Below are positions 34,065 through 42,569 of a DNA stretch of 64,000 nt, in pieces. How positions within the stretch are numbered: the stretch's first letter is position 1; every line of letters starts with the position of its first letter. The DNA lies in NCBI GenBank assembly GCA_041397645.1, contig JAWKWE010000004.1, forward strand, positions 1,116,001 through 1,180,000, written 5' to 3'. Both the position numbers and the translations under genes were made by a program. Source of the DNA: Hyphomicrobiaceae bacterium (GTDB lineage Bacteria > Pseudomonadota > Alphaproteobacteria > Rhizobiales > Hyphomicrobiaceae). Under the pieces are notes generated by a model, which was not told the DNA's origin, ran no database searches, and saw nothing but the letters and a program-made list of their open reading frames with translations.

Positions 34065-35120
34065 TCATGAGTTGGGACCTGCATCGAAATGCACCTTGTC
34101 CACCAACTCGGAGGCTTTCTTTCTAAGCTCCGCGATCTTCGCCAATGGCAAAGAATCAGGCTTCAACTCGCCCCATGACTGGACGAATTCGGAAGCTTTG
34201 ACGTCGGGAACGGCTGGATACTCACCGTCTGCGTCGGCGTAGATCTTCTGCGCGTCGTCGGAGACGAGGTACTCCATCAGCTTCATTGCATTGTCTTTGT
34301 TTGGTGCGTTGGCCAGCAGCGACATCCCCGAGATATTGACGTGCGTTCCGCGATCGTTGGCGTTGGGGAACAGGATCTTTACGGCGTCAGCCCACTCTTT
34401 TTGGGCCGGGATCTTTTGCATGGCGACCATGTAGTATGTGTTGCCGATGGCGAGATCGCACAGGCCGGCTTTGACGTCCCGAACCTGCTCGCGGTCGCCG
34501 CCCGCTGGTTTGCGCGCGAGGTTGGCCTTGACGCCATTGAGCCAGGCTTCCGCTTTCTCCTCGCCCAGATGCGCGATCATCGCGGCAATGAGCGAGACGT
34601 TGTAGGTGTGTTGGCCCGAGCGGGAACAGATCTTGCCGCGCCATTTCGGATCGGCGAGCTCCTCATAGGTGATGGTGTCTTGCGCCACGCGATCCTTAGA
34701 GGCGTAAACAATACGCGCGCGACGGGTCAGGCCAATCCAATGGCCCTGTGGATCGCGCAGCGAAGCGGGGATCTGCTTTTCTATGACCGTGGAAGAGACC
34801 GGCGCGGTAACGCCGGCGTTGACAGCCTGAATGAGCAGGCCGAATTCGTTTGTAAGCAGAACGTCGGCGGGACTGTTCTGGCCCTCAGCGGTGATCCGCT
34901 CGACAAGGCCCGACCCGGCATAAATGACGTTGGTCTTGATGCCAGTCTTGGCCGTAAAGTCCTTGAGCAGCGGGTCGATGAGCTTGGGCTCGCGATAGGA
35001 GTAGATGTTAACGGCTCCGTCCGCGCGCGCGGTGTCATCAACCGCGAACGCTGCAAGTGAGAGGGTGATGGCAAGGCAGGAGAGGAAGCCGCGCGAAAAG
35101 GCGCGTGGGGCATGTGTCAT
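34065..35120 (-). CDS. fbpA: iron(III)-binding periplasmic protein (FbpA type)
   Basis: The 351-residue protein has a signal peptide (about 1-33, ending TARAD) and a type II periplasmic fold starting VNIYSYREPKLI. The iron ligands expected for FbpA are present: Tyr in NIYSYRE and the adjacent Tyr pair in NTYYMVAMQ (about residue 230), plus His in SGQHTYNVS. It delivers iron(III) to FbpB. GGAG lies 8 bases before the ATG. A candidate promoter and Irr-box-like dyad lie upstream. Confidence 0.9.
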   Translation of the reverse strand: MTHAPRAFSRGFLSCLAITLSLAAFAVDDTARADGAVNIYSYREPKLIDPLLKDFTAKTGIKTNVIYAGSGLVERITAEGQNSPADVLLTNEFGLLIQAVNAGVTAPVSSTVIEKQIPASLRDPQGHWIGLTRRARIVYASKDRVAQDTITYEELADPKWRGKICSRSGQHTYNVSLIAAMIAHLGEEKAEAWLNGVKANLARKPAGGDREQVRDVKAGLCDLAIGNTYYMVAMQKIPAQKEWADAVKILFPNANDRGTHVNISGMSLLANAPNKDNAMKLMEYLVSDDAQKIYADADGEYPAVPDVKASEFVQSWGELKPDSLPLAKIAELRKKASELVDKVHFDAGPNS

Positions 35121-35209
35121 CGTTCAGCTCCAATATTCGGGGTTCAAGGCCCCGGTATCGGGTTGACGCGGCTTATGCCGCGCCAGCGCACAAAAAGCGC
35201 TTGTACGCG

Positions 35210-35279
35210 AGTTAGCCTGTTCTGAACGGCTGGGTCAACGTTCAACGTGTCGCTCTGCGAACCTTAGAATCTTTATAAA
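35210..35279 (-). promoter_or_regulatory. candidate fbpA promoter with Irr-box-like dyad upstream
   Basis: On the minus strand TTGACC (35238-35233), an exact 17-base spacer and CTAACT (35215-35210) form a promoter for fbpA. Twenty-four bases upstream of the -35, at 35263-35279, CTTAGAA-N3-TTATAAA (plus strand) matches the published Irr-box TTTAGAA-N3-TTCTAAA in 12 of 14 positions. The irr gene is in this window. The upstream position suggests activation rather than blocking. Confidence 0.42.
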
Positions 35280-35325
35280 TTTCAAAAGCGTGGAGCGGCG
35301 GATCCGTAAGCGCGCTCGATGTGCT

Positions 35326-36801
35326 TCAAGATGGGAAGGTGATGAGGACGGCAGTCCCTTTTCCCGGTGCGCTATCAACGTCGACGGTAGCCGACATTGC
35401 TTCCGCCAATCGCCGCACCAGGGGAAGGCCAATTCCGTACCCGCCTCCAGCCCGGGGCACGCCAAAGCTGTCGCGCTCGAAGAACGCGGCTGTGATCTCG
35501 TCCTCGCTCATGCCCTGGCCGGTGTCGCGGACGACGAGAAACGGCGTTCCATTGTCGAGGTAGCCAGTCGCGACCCGCACGTCTCCGCCGGCAGGCGTGA
35601 ATTTCAAGGCATTGCTGACGAGATTGAAAATGATCTGGCGGATTGTCGTCGCGTCGCCTGTGACGTAAAGCGCCCCTTCCTCACGATCGGAAAGAAGCGT
35701 GATGTTATTTGCGCGCGCCAAGGGCAGCATTGCCGACACCGTGATGTCCGCCAGACCTGCGAGATCGACCCGCTCGGATTTGCGTATCTCGTTGTGCGTG
35801 CCCGTCAGCATCGCGTTGATGACATCGAGCGCGTGACGCGCACTTTCATGAATGTCGGAAGCATATCCGAGATAGCGCGCATTCCCCATCGGGCCCAACT
35901 GTTCGTCGCGCATGATTTCTGCCGCGGCGACGATGGCGCTGAGTGGCGTTTTAAGTTCGTGGGCGATCTTTGAAAGCTGGCGTGGGTCGAGGGTGTGATG
36001 AGACCCACGCTGCGAACGGGGCGGCGCGGTATCGGCGCCATTTGGTATTGGCGGCGGAATCGGCATCTCCGGCTGGCCATATTGCGCGGGCTCAGCGGAT
36101 TTGCTCTCAAGCGAGGCGGTGGGTGAAGCTGTTGGTGAAATCGTGCGCGCGCTGCCCCCTTCGCGAATTCGGCGGGCGATTTCGCGCAATGTCTCGCTGT
36201 CGTCCGTCAGGGTGCGTGGCCGTCCGGCTGGCGGCTCGTTCGTAACGGGTTCAATGGCAGCCGTGATAGAGGCAGAGATCGTTTCGCTTGATTCTGGCTG
36301 TCGCAGCCGCGCGGGAATCGGAGGGATGGGGCTTAGTGCTGTGTTCGTGCTCGTGGCGGCCTCGGGCGATGCGAGATCTTCAGAGGTGGCATTGATTAGC
36401 ATTACGGGGCGGCCGTCGTTCATGCTCGTCCTTGTCACCTTTGCGGGCAGGCTTACCAGCCGCCCGGCGCACCACAAAATCAGTACCTCTTCACCATCCA
36501 GCGCTGGCTGCTGATCAGTATCCCGCTTTGTCCTGTCGGGATCCTCCTCACCCAACACGCTCAAGGCGCGAAGCCTGCGTACGGCGGGCATCGCGGCATC
36601 GAGTGCGATAGGAAAATTCACCGGCGCACCGTGCAAGCCTAACAGGCGTCGCGCGCTTTCGTTCGCACCTTCTATGCGTGACAGCGCGGGATCCACAACG
36701 AATGCAGCTTCGGAGGCGTCTTGCAGTGCCGCGCACCAAGGCTCGGCGGCGTTTTCTGCAACGCGGCTTGCGAACTCGGCTGCAGATGTCTCATTGCTCA
36801 T
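35326..36801 (-). CDS. soluble sensor histidine kinase
   Basis: The 491-residue protein has no membrane segment. A PAS-like domain (about 20-140) is followed by a Pro/Ala/Ser-rich linker of about 110 residues (to about 265), the dimerisation domain with the phospho-acceptor His in KIAHELKTPLSAIVAAAEIM (about 275-295), and a complete ATPase domain: NLVSNALKFTPAGG (N box), DTGQGMSE (G1), GGGYGIGLPLVRRLAE (G2). No response regulator is next to it, so the partner is unknown. The intact catalytic boxes make it an active kinase. The signal is probably cytoplasmic. It is followed on the same strand, 205 bases later, by fbpA. Confidence 0.88.
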   Translation of the reverse strand: MSNETSAAEFASRVAENAAEPWCAALQDASEAAFVVDPALSRIEGANESARRLLGLHGAPVNFPIALDAAMPAVRRLRALSVLGEEDPDRTKRDTDQQPALDGEEVLILWCAGRLVSLPAKVTRTSMNDGRPVMLINATSEDLASPEAATSTNTALSPIPPIPARLRQPESSETISASITAAIEPVTNEPPAGRPRTLTDDSETLREIARRIREGGSARTISPTASPTASLESKSAEPAQYGQPEMPIPPPIPNGADTAPPRSQRGSHHTLDPRQLSKIAHELKTPLSAIVAAAEIMRDEQLGPMGNARYLGYASDIHESARHALDVINAMLTGTHNEIRKSERVDLAGLADITVSAMLPLARANNITLLSDREEGALYVTGDATTIRQIIFNLVSNALKFTPAGGDVRVATGYLDNGTPFLVVRDTGQGMSEDEITAAFFERDSFGVPRAGGGYGIGLPLVRRLAEAMSATVDVDSAPGKGTAVLITFPS

Positions 36802-37001
36802 GGTAAAAAATCTAGTTTAACCGGTATGTTGTCTACAAATATTAGCATCTGACTTCAACACTGGGCGCGGCTTTGATGAGGCTTGTTAATTTAGTCCCTG
36901 AGCGCCGTAACCATCGCTATAGTAGCTGGTGCATGGTCCAGCTTGGCAGCGCTCAAATGGCCGCCAGCGGTCCACAAACGCAGCAGGAGTAGAAGAAGGC
37001 C

Positions 37002-37370
37002 ATGTATGACAAGCCGCAATTCGAGATCCCGGCCGCCGTCCGTGAACTAGCCGAGCGCAACGTCGCCCAGGTTCGCCAAGCTTACGATCAAGTGCTGACA
37101 CTGATGCGCAAATCGCAGGAGGCGGTCGCCAAATCGCAAGGCGCGATGGCGCAAAGCGCAATGGAGATCCAGGCCAAATCGTTGGAATTTGCTCAAGCCA
37201 ACATCGAATCTAATTTCCGCTTCGCCTCAGAACTGGCCCGCGCCCGCGACCTTAAGGAGTACCTTGAGACCCAGTCGCGTTATGCGCAAAGTCAGCTTGA
37301 GACCTACTCCAAGCAAGCGCAAGAAATCACCCGTTTGATGAGCGGGGCTGCCCACAAGAGCCAGCCTTGA
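37002..37370 (+). CDS. phasin family protein (122 aa)
   Basis: The 122-residue protein is almost entirely amphipathic helix, rich in Ala, Gln and Glu, with ELAERNVAQVRQAYDQVL at the start and SNFRFASELARARDLKEYLE later. Those are the signatures of the alphaproteobacterial phasin_2 group. Phasins coat polyhydroxyalkanoate granules. AGAAGG lies before the ATG. It is divergent from the histidine kinase; no other PHB gene is in the window. Confidence 0.88.
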   Translation: MYDKPQFEIPAAVRELAERNVAQVRQAYDQVLTLMRKSQEAVAKSQGAMAQSAMEIQAKSLEFAQANIESNFRFASELARARDLKEYLETQSRYAQSQLETYSKQAQEITRLMSGAAHKSQP

Positions 37371-37622
37371 GCTCTCTTGCAAAGCCTACCCTCAGTCGGC
37401 TGGCCTGGGGATTGGTTGCGACAAAATGTTAGCTCAATGCGGCCGGATTTATCTCCGTGATCGCGCCTGCGGACGCTTTGTCGAGCTGGACGCCCCGCGC
37501 GGCTCGTTTTTCACTTGACGACCGTGCCCCAAAGCGCCTTTTAAGGCGCTCGGCCGCGCTGCCAAACACGGGCGCCGCGCATGGTGATGTTGGCCTTCGG
37601 GCACACGCCTTGACGCCGACGT

Positions 37623-37699
37623 GCCGCCTTAGCTCAGATGGTTAGAGCGCTAGATTGTGGATCTAGAGGTCCCCCGTTCAATTCGGGGAGGCGGTACCA
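37623..37699 (+). tRNA. tRNA-His (GUG), without G-1, with A73
   Basis: The cloverleaf is complete: acceptor gccgcct / aggcggt (with a G-U first pair), D stem gctc / gagc, anticodon stem ctaga / tctag around ttgtgga (anticodon GTG, His), variable loop of 5, T stem ccccg / cgggg. The discriminator is A (37696) and CCA (37697-37699) is encoded. The base before position 1 is T, so the extra 5' G typical of tRNA-His is not encoded; the A73 form is the known alphaproteobacterial variant. Confidence 0.95.
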
Positions 37700-38353
37700 T
37701 TTTAAAACTCCACGCTTTTTCCGATATTTTTTCTGCGTGAGTTTCGCTGGTTTGTGAGGCCGGGGTGAGATGCCTTAGCCGGGCCCCAGGATGACGCTGC
37801 CCAGGGTCCCAGAGCCCGTCGCACAAACAGTTCTTCATCTCGGATCTTGAGCGGTTCGTGATGACGCCGGTGATGTTGCAGCAGTTTCGTACCCACTATG
37901 CGACTGATATCTCAAAGGCGGCGCACAATTCATGTTTTCTCCTGAGCTGCTGCGCCGATATCGTGCGCACAAGTTCCGAGGTTTGGACGTCATCAAGAAG
38001 TGCATTTTGAAATAGCTGAGAGCTTGCGACCGCAGCTCCAAAACGGCATCGCCGTTTTAGAGAGCAGCGAAAGAACTGAAGTCATCGGGCAGTTGGCTGA
38101 AGAGGTGACTGATGCAGTCCAAAAGTTCGCCAGGGACTAATTCCCGTAGACGCATACGAAAGTTGCTTCTGATCGACGGTCTCCGCGCGCCTTGAACGAT
38201 GACGCTCCAGATTTTCCAATTGGGCAATTATGTTTTTCGGACAAGGATCCTTCTCCCTGTCATGGACGAGATAAGAACGGTTGCTAAGCCCGTCCGCTCA
38301 TGCCTATTGTCCGGGCCCATCAGAATTTTTTGTAAAGTGGAGGTTCTCAGATC
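37700..38353. other. 654-base gene-poor region after tRNA-His
   Basis: I find no supported gene. A hairpin aaaacggc-atc-gccgtttt (38040-38058) could terminate transcription either way. A frame from about 37943 to 38140 is open for more than 60 codons and reads like a helical protein end, but has no ATG, so it may be a remnant. Composition is less GC-rich than the neighbours around 38200-38260. The region downstream of a tRNA is a common integration site, but no integrase or repeat of the tRNA end is seen. Confidence 0.45.
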
Positions 38354-39898
38354 ATGCAGCTGCGAAAATTATTTGCGGCGGTGAGTTTCTGTGCGTTTGC
38401 TGTCGCCTTGAGTACAGGCGCATTTGCGCAGGCTGCCAAGAAGCCCAATATTCTCGTCATTTGGGGCGATGATATCGGTCAGTTCAACATCAGTGCCTAT
38501 AACCGCGGCATGATGGGCTATAAGACGCCCAACATCGACAGCATTGCCAACGAGGGTGCGCTGTTCACCGATTGGTATGGCCAGCAAAGCTGCACCGCCG
38601 GTCGCGCTGCTTTCATCACGGGACAATCGCCCATCCGCACCGGCCTGACGAAAGTCGGTCTGCCCGGTGCGCCGGAAGGCATGAAGAAAGAAGATCCCAC
38701 CATCGCAACTGCGCTCAAGGCGCTTGGTTATATGACCGGCCAGTTCGGCAAGAACCATCTTGGCGATCGGGACGACATGCTTCCCACGAACCACGGCTTC
38801 GATGAGTTCTTCGGCAACCTCTACCATCTCAATGCCGAGGAAGAGCCGGAAAATCCTGATTATCCGAAGGATCCCGAATTCAAGAAGAAGTTCGGACCGC
38901 GCGGCGTGATCCATAGCTTCGCTGACGGTCGTATCACCGATACGGGGCCGCTGACGCGCAAGCGCATGGAAACGATCGATGAGGAAGTCACCGTCAAGGC
39001 GCTTGATTTCATGGAGCGTGCGAAGAAGGCCGACAAGCCGTTCTTCGTCTGGTGGAACTCCACCCGCATGCACATCTTCACGCACTTGCGGCCCGAGTCC
39101 GACGGTAAGACCGGCCTTGGCATTTACGCCGACGGCATGGTCGAGCACGACGGTCACGTCGGTCAGGTGCTGGCTAAGGTCAAAGAGCTGGGTATCGAAG
39201 ACAATACCATCGTGATGTACTCCACCGATAACGGTGCTGAGACGTTCACTTGGCCCGATGGCGGCACCACGATGTTCCGCGGTGAAAAGAACACCAACTG
39301 GGAAGGCGGCTATCGCGTTCCTACCCTCATCAAATGGCCGGGCGTGATAAAGCCGGGTACCGTCATCAACGACATCGGCGCGCACGAGGATATGTTCACC
39401 ACCTTGCTCGCTGCTGCAGGCGACACCACCATCAAGGAAGATCTGTTGAAGGGCCGCAAGCTCGGCGACATGACCTACAAGGTGCATCTCGACGGCTATA
39501 ATCTCCTGCCCGCATTCAAGGGCGAGGGTGAGTGGCCCCGTCACGAGTTCATCTATTGGACGGATGACGGCAACGTTGCGGCTTTGCGCTACAACAACTG
39601 GAAGCTGACCTTCCTTGAGCAGAAGGCGCATGGTCTGCGTGTGTGGGTGGATCCGTTTGTACCCCTTCGCGCACCCATTTTGGCCAACCTGCGTATGGAT
39701 CCGTTCGAGCGCGCAGAGGTCGAGCACGCTATGGGCTACCAGCGTTGGTTCGTGGACCATATGTTTATGATGGCTCCTGCTGGTGCCTTCATGTCCAAGT
39801 GGCTTGAGAGCTTTAAAGAGTTCCCGCCGCGTCAAAAGCCTGGCAGCTTCAATCTCGACCGTGCGATGGAAGCCGTCATGACGCCGCAAAAGAATTAG
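38354..39898 (+). CDS. secreted arylsulfatase
   Basis: The 514-residue protein has a signal peptide (1-26) and the sulfatase fold: metal-site Asp39-Asp40 in IWGDDIG, the formylglycine site Cys80 in CTAGRAAFITGQ (the C-x-A-x-R form of the motif), GKNHLGDRDD and MYSTDNGAETF (metal Asp/Asn). Cys80 must be converted to formylglycine, which requires a maturase not encoded in the window. The enzyme splits sulfate esters in the periplasm. GGAGG precedes the ATG. It lies directly upstream of the MoxR/Bat operon, separated by a strong terminator. Confidence 0.92.
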   Translation: MQLRKLFAAVSFCAFAVALSTGAFAQAAKKPNILVIWGDDIGQFNISAYNRGMMGYKTPNIDSIANEGALFTDWYGQQSCTAGRAAFITGQSPIRTGLTKVGLPGAPEGMKKEDPTIATALKALGYMTGQFGKNHLGDRDDMLPTNHGFDEFFGNLYHLNAEEEPENPDYPKDPEFKKKFGPRGVIHSFADGRITDTGPLTRKRMETIDEEVTVKALDFMERAKKADKPFFVWWNSTRMHIFTHLRPESDGKTGLGIYADGMVEHDGHVGQVLAKVKELGIEDNTIVMYSTDNGAETFTWPDGGTTMFRGEKNTNWEGGYRVPTLIKWPGVIKPGTVINDIGAHEDMFTTLLAAAGDTTIKEDLLKGRKLGDMTYKVHLDGYNLLPAFKGEGEWPRHEFIYWTDDGNVAALRYNNWKLTFLEQKAHGLRVWVDPFVPLRAPILANLRMDPFERAEVEHAMGYQRWFVDHMFMMAPAGAFMSKWLESFKEFPPRQKPGSFNLDRAMEAVMTPQKN

Positions 39899-39942
39899 GC
39901 TTCGAGCTGAGCGGTCGCCCCGCTCAGCGACTGCAATAAAAG

Positions 39943-39975
39943 AAAATGCAGCCGGCATAGCTGGCTGCATTTTTT
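39943..39975 (+). terminator. Rho-independent terminator after the sulfatase gene
   Basis: aaaatgcagcc / ggctgcatttt (11 bp, loop about 7) is followed by further T. A second stem, gctgagcgg / ccgctcagc, lies just before it at 39906-39928. Together they should stop most sulfatase transcripts before moxR. Confidence 0.88.
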
Positions 39976-40127
39976 GTTTGGTCATGTGACGTCCAAGGCC
40001 TCACGTTCCGAGCAACTTTCTCAGAACAAAACTATCGCGATGCGAAGCGCATAACATTCTTGCTTATTCGTCGCTTGCGCACATAAATGGTCTATCGAAA
40101 GTTCTTTAGCGTTCAAAGAAGACTCCC

Positions 40128-41099
40128 ATGTCACCACGTGATTCCGTTCTCGAGATTCAAAAGCGCGTAAACAGCTCCATTGTCGGTCAAGAGAAGGTCG
40201 TCGAGAGGCTCATCATTGCGCTTCTTGCCAACGGCAACGTGCTGTTGGAGGGATTGCCCGGGTTGGCAAAAACGCGCGCCATCCGAAGCCTTTCCAAAGC
40301 GATTGAAAGCGATTTTAGTCGCATCCAATTCACGCCCGATCTGTTGCCATCCGACGTTACCGGCGGTGAGATCTACCGCGCAGAGGGGCAAGGCGAAGGC
40401 AAGTTCGAATTTCGCCAGGGTCCCATTTTCGGAAATCTCGTACTGGCCGACGAAATCAACCGTGCGCCTGCAAAAGTGCAGTCGGCCTTGCTTGAGGCGA
40501 TGGAAGAGCGGCAGGTGACCGTATCGGGCACCACCTACAAGTTGCCCGATCTCTTCATGGTGCTCGCGACGCAAAACCCGATCGAGCAGGAGGGGACTTA
40601 TCCACTCCCGGAAGCGCAGATGGACCGTTTTCTTATGCATGTGCGCATTACCCATCCCAGCGACGCCGACGAAGTGAAAGTGCTGCGACTTGTGCGAGGC
40701 GAAGAGGGTGGCTCCGAAGGAGGGCCTCCGCCCAAAATCCCTCAGTCCGAGATCTTCGCCGCCCGTGATGAAATCCACGCGGTGAAATTGGTTGAAGCGG
40801 TTGAGAACTATATGGTCGCCCTCATCGCCGCGAGCCGGCGGCCAGCCGAATTCGGAGACGAACTCAAGAACTGGATCAGCATCGGGGCAAGTCCGCGCGG
40901 GACGCTCGCGCTTGATCGGACTTCGCGTGCGTATGCGTGGTTGCATGGTCGGGACTATGTAACGCCTGAGGACGTCCAGGCGGTTGCGCACGACTGCTTG
41001 CGCCATCGTGTGTCTCTGTCTTACGAGGCCACCGCGGATGGTAAGAGCTCGGATGACGTCATTGACGAATTGATCCGTCAGGTGGCGGTCGCCATTTGA
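40128..41099 (+). CDS. MoxR-family AAA+ ATPase
   Basis: The 323-residue protein has Walker A in GLPGLAKTRAI (about residue 43), Walker B in LVLADEINRAP, sensor 1 in LATQNPIEQEGTYPLPEAQMDRF and the C-terminal lid. MoxR proteins are chaperone-like ATPases that act with von Willebrand-domain proteins to assemble or activate other proteins, often metalloenzymes. It opens a seven-gene operon whose genes overlap or nearly touch. The start is preceded by a weak AAAGAAG. Confidence 0.93.
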   Translation: MSPRDSVLEIQKRVNSSIVGQEKVVERLIIALLANGNVLLEGLPGLAKTRAIRSLSKAIESDFSRIQFTPDLLPSDVTGGEIYRAEGQGEGKFEFRQGPIFGNLVLADEINRAPAKVQSALLEAMEERQVTVSGTTYKLPDLFMVLATQNPIEQEGTYPLPEAQMDRFLMHVRITHPSDADEVKVLRLVRGEEGGSEGGPPPKIPQSEIFAARDEIHAVKLVEAVENYMVALIAASRRPAEFGDELKNWISIGASPRGTLALDRTSRAYAWLHGRDYVTPEDVQAVAHDCLRHRVSLSYEATADGKSSDDVIDELIRQVAVAI

Positions 41100-41109
41100 G
41101 GAGGCTGAT

Positions 41110-42102
41110 ATGGCGCAGGAGCCTCGCAACAGCGCTACTGACGTCCGGGATGCGGGTGTTTACGTCACGATGGATGCGCTTTTGCGTCTGAAACATCGGG
41201 CGAAGGGCTTTAGTTTTCTCCCTAAACAGCCTGTGCATTCCCTCCTAGCTGGCCGACATGCTTCGCGGTTGCGTGGGCGCGGGCTCGAATTTGAGGAACT
41301 GCGGCCGTACTATGAGGGCGACGATGTTCGCGCCATCGATTGGCCTTCCACTGCGCGAACCGGAGCGCCGCAGTTGCGAGTCTACACAGAGGAACGTGAT
41401 CGCCGCGTAATCCTGCTCGTGGACCAGCGGCTCAGCATGTTCTTCGGCAGCAGGAGAGCTATGAAGTCCGTTGTGGCTGCAGAGGCGGCCGCGCTTTCGG
41501 CTTGGCGGGTTACGTCCCTTGGCGATCGCATCGGCGGCATCGTCTTTTCGGAAAGTGGCTTGGACGAGATTGTTCCGCGTTCGCGTCAAGCTGCTATCGG
41601 GCCGCTGTTTGATGCCATCGTGAGACACAACACGCAGCTTCGCGGCGATGATCCGCGCCCCACCGATCCCAGCTTGTTGAACGCAGCAATTGAGCGCGCA
41701 TTGCGGCTGTTGCCGCATGACGGGCTGCTTGTGATGATTACCGATGCAGCGGGTGCGAATCCCGAAACGATGCGCTTGGTGACGAAAGTAACCGCTCACA
41801 ACGATGCGCTGACCGTCTTCGTGTCCGATCCTTTGGAAGAGAGTTTGCCCGACATCGGCCGTATGGTCGTTGCTTATGCTCAAGAACAGCTTGAAGTCGA
41901 CAGTTCTTCAAGCAGCTTGCGCAGTAAGTTTGCGGCGAACTTCAAAGAGAGACGCGCAGCGGTCGAGAGCTTTTCGCGCAAGCGGACCATCCCGGTACTT
42001 CCGCTCACGACGACGCGCGACACCACGGAACAATTCCGGGAGCTTCTTGGTCGCCGCATGGCAAGATCCCTCAAGCCTGGCCACAAAGCGGGTGTGGCGT
42101 GA
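41110..42102 (+). CDS. DUF58 domain protein
   Basis: The 330-residue protein has the DUF58 signature GRGLEFEELRPYYEGDDVRAIDW (about 58-80), followed by a von Willebrand-like half starting DRRVILLVDQRLSMFFGS, in which the metal-site pattern DxSxS is altered (DQRLS). GAGGAGG lies 6 bases before the ATG, and the gene starts 10 bases after moxR. DUF58 partners of MoxR are thought to be adaptor proteins. It lacks membrane helices and so is probably cytoplasmic. Confidence 0.9.
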   Translation: MAQEPRNSATDVRDAGVYVTMDALLRLKHRAKGFSFLPKQPVHSLLAGRHASRLRGRGLEFEELRPYYEGDDVRAIDWPSTARTGAPQLRVYTEERDRRVILLVDQRLSMFFGSRRAMKSVVAAEAAALSAWRVTSLGDRIGGIVFSESGLDEIVPRSRQAAIGPLFDAIVRHNTQLRGDDPRPTDPSLLNAAIERALRLLPHDGLLVMITDAAGANPETMRLVTKVTAHNDALTVFVSDPLEESLPDIGRMVVAYAQEQLEVDSSSSSLRSKFAANFKERRAAVESFSRKRTIPVLPLTTTRDTTEQFRELLGRRMARSLKPGHKAGVA

Positions 42103-42569
42103 TGGATGATCGAGCCGATCTCTCGCAACTTGCCGACGTCGTGCAGACAGCGCCCGTACCGTGGTGGCCACCTGCTCCGGGCTGGTGGATCGTCGGGGCT
42201 GCATTCCTTATATCTCTGCTGATCCTTAGTCTCGCCGCCGTGCTCCGCTATCGGCGCAACGCTTACCGTCGTGCGGCCCTCGCGGAACTTTCAGCACTAT
42301 CACCGGCTACCGATCCAGAGAGTGCCGCGAAGATCTCCGCAATTTTGAAACGTGTCGCGCTCGTTTCGTACCCTCGCACCGACGTAGCGCGTCTTTCAGG
42401 ATCGGCATGGCTTTCCTTTCTCGACGGCGCAGGCGCGACGCATGATTTTACAGAAAGTCCGGCTGCTCAGCTGGTGACCGCTCCTTACAGCGGCCAGTTG
42501 CGAGATGGCGACAGAGTTCTGGCTGTTGCCCAGGATTGGGTTAGGAACCATCGTGTGGAGGCCGGGTAA
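42102..42569 (+). CDS. DUF4381 domain membrane protein (155 aa)
   Basis: One membrane segment (WIVGAAFLISLLILSLAAVL, about 28-47) is preceded by PVPWWPPAPGWW and followed by a helical cytoplasmic domain ending in WLSFLDGAG and AQDWVRNH. This is the DUF4381 pattern, always found between DUF58 and the vWA genes in Bat operons. Its ATG shares its A with the TGA of the DUF58 gene (TGATG), which predicts translational coupling. Confidence 0.88.
   Translation: MDDRADLSQLADVVQTAPVPWWPPAPGWWIVGAAFLISLLILSLAAVLRYRRNAYRRAALAELSALSPATDPESAAKISAILKRVALVSYPRTDVARLSGSAWLSFLDGAGATHDFTESPAAQLVTAPYSGQLRDGDRVLAVAQDWVRNHRVEAG

Noticed and set aside
37943..38140. A 60-codon plus-strand frame after tRNA-His
   Set aside because: It has no ATG and no ribosome site; the only possible start is a GTG in mid-frame. 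It is mentioned as a possible remnant but not annotated as a gene.
37623..38353. An integrative element at tRNA-His
   Set aside because: No integrase, no direct repeat of the tRNA 3' end and no mobility genes are found up to the end of the window.
38369..39985. A 538-codon open frame on the minus strand opposite the arylsulfatase
   Set aside because: It is a shadow of the sulfatase gene: the plus strand has signal peptide, catalytic motifs and ribosome site, while the reverse translation is compositionally odd (His/Arg-rich) and matches no family.
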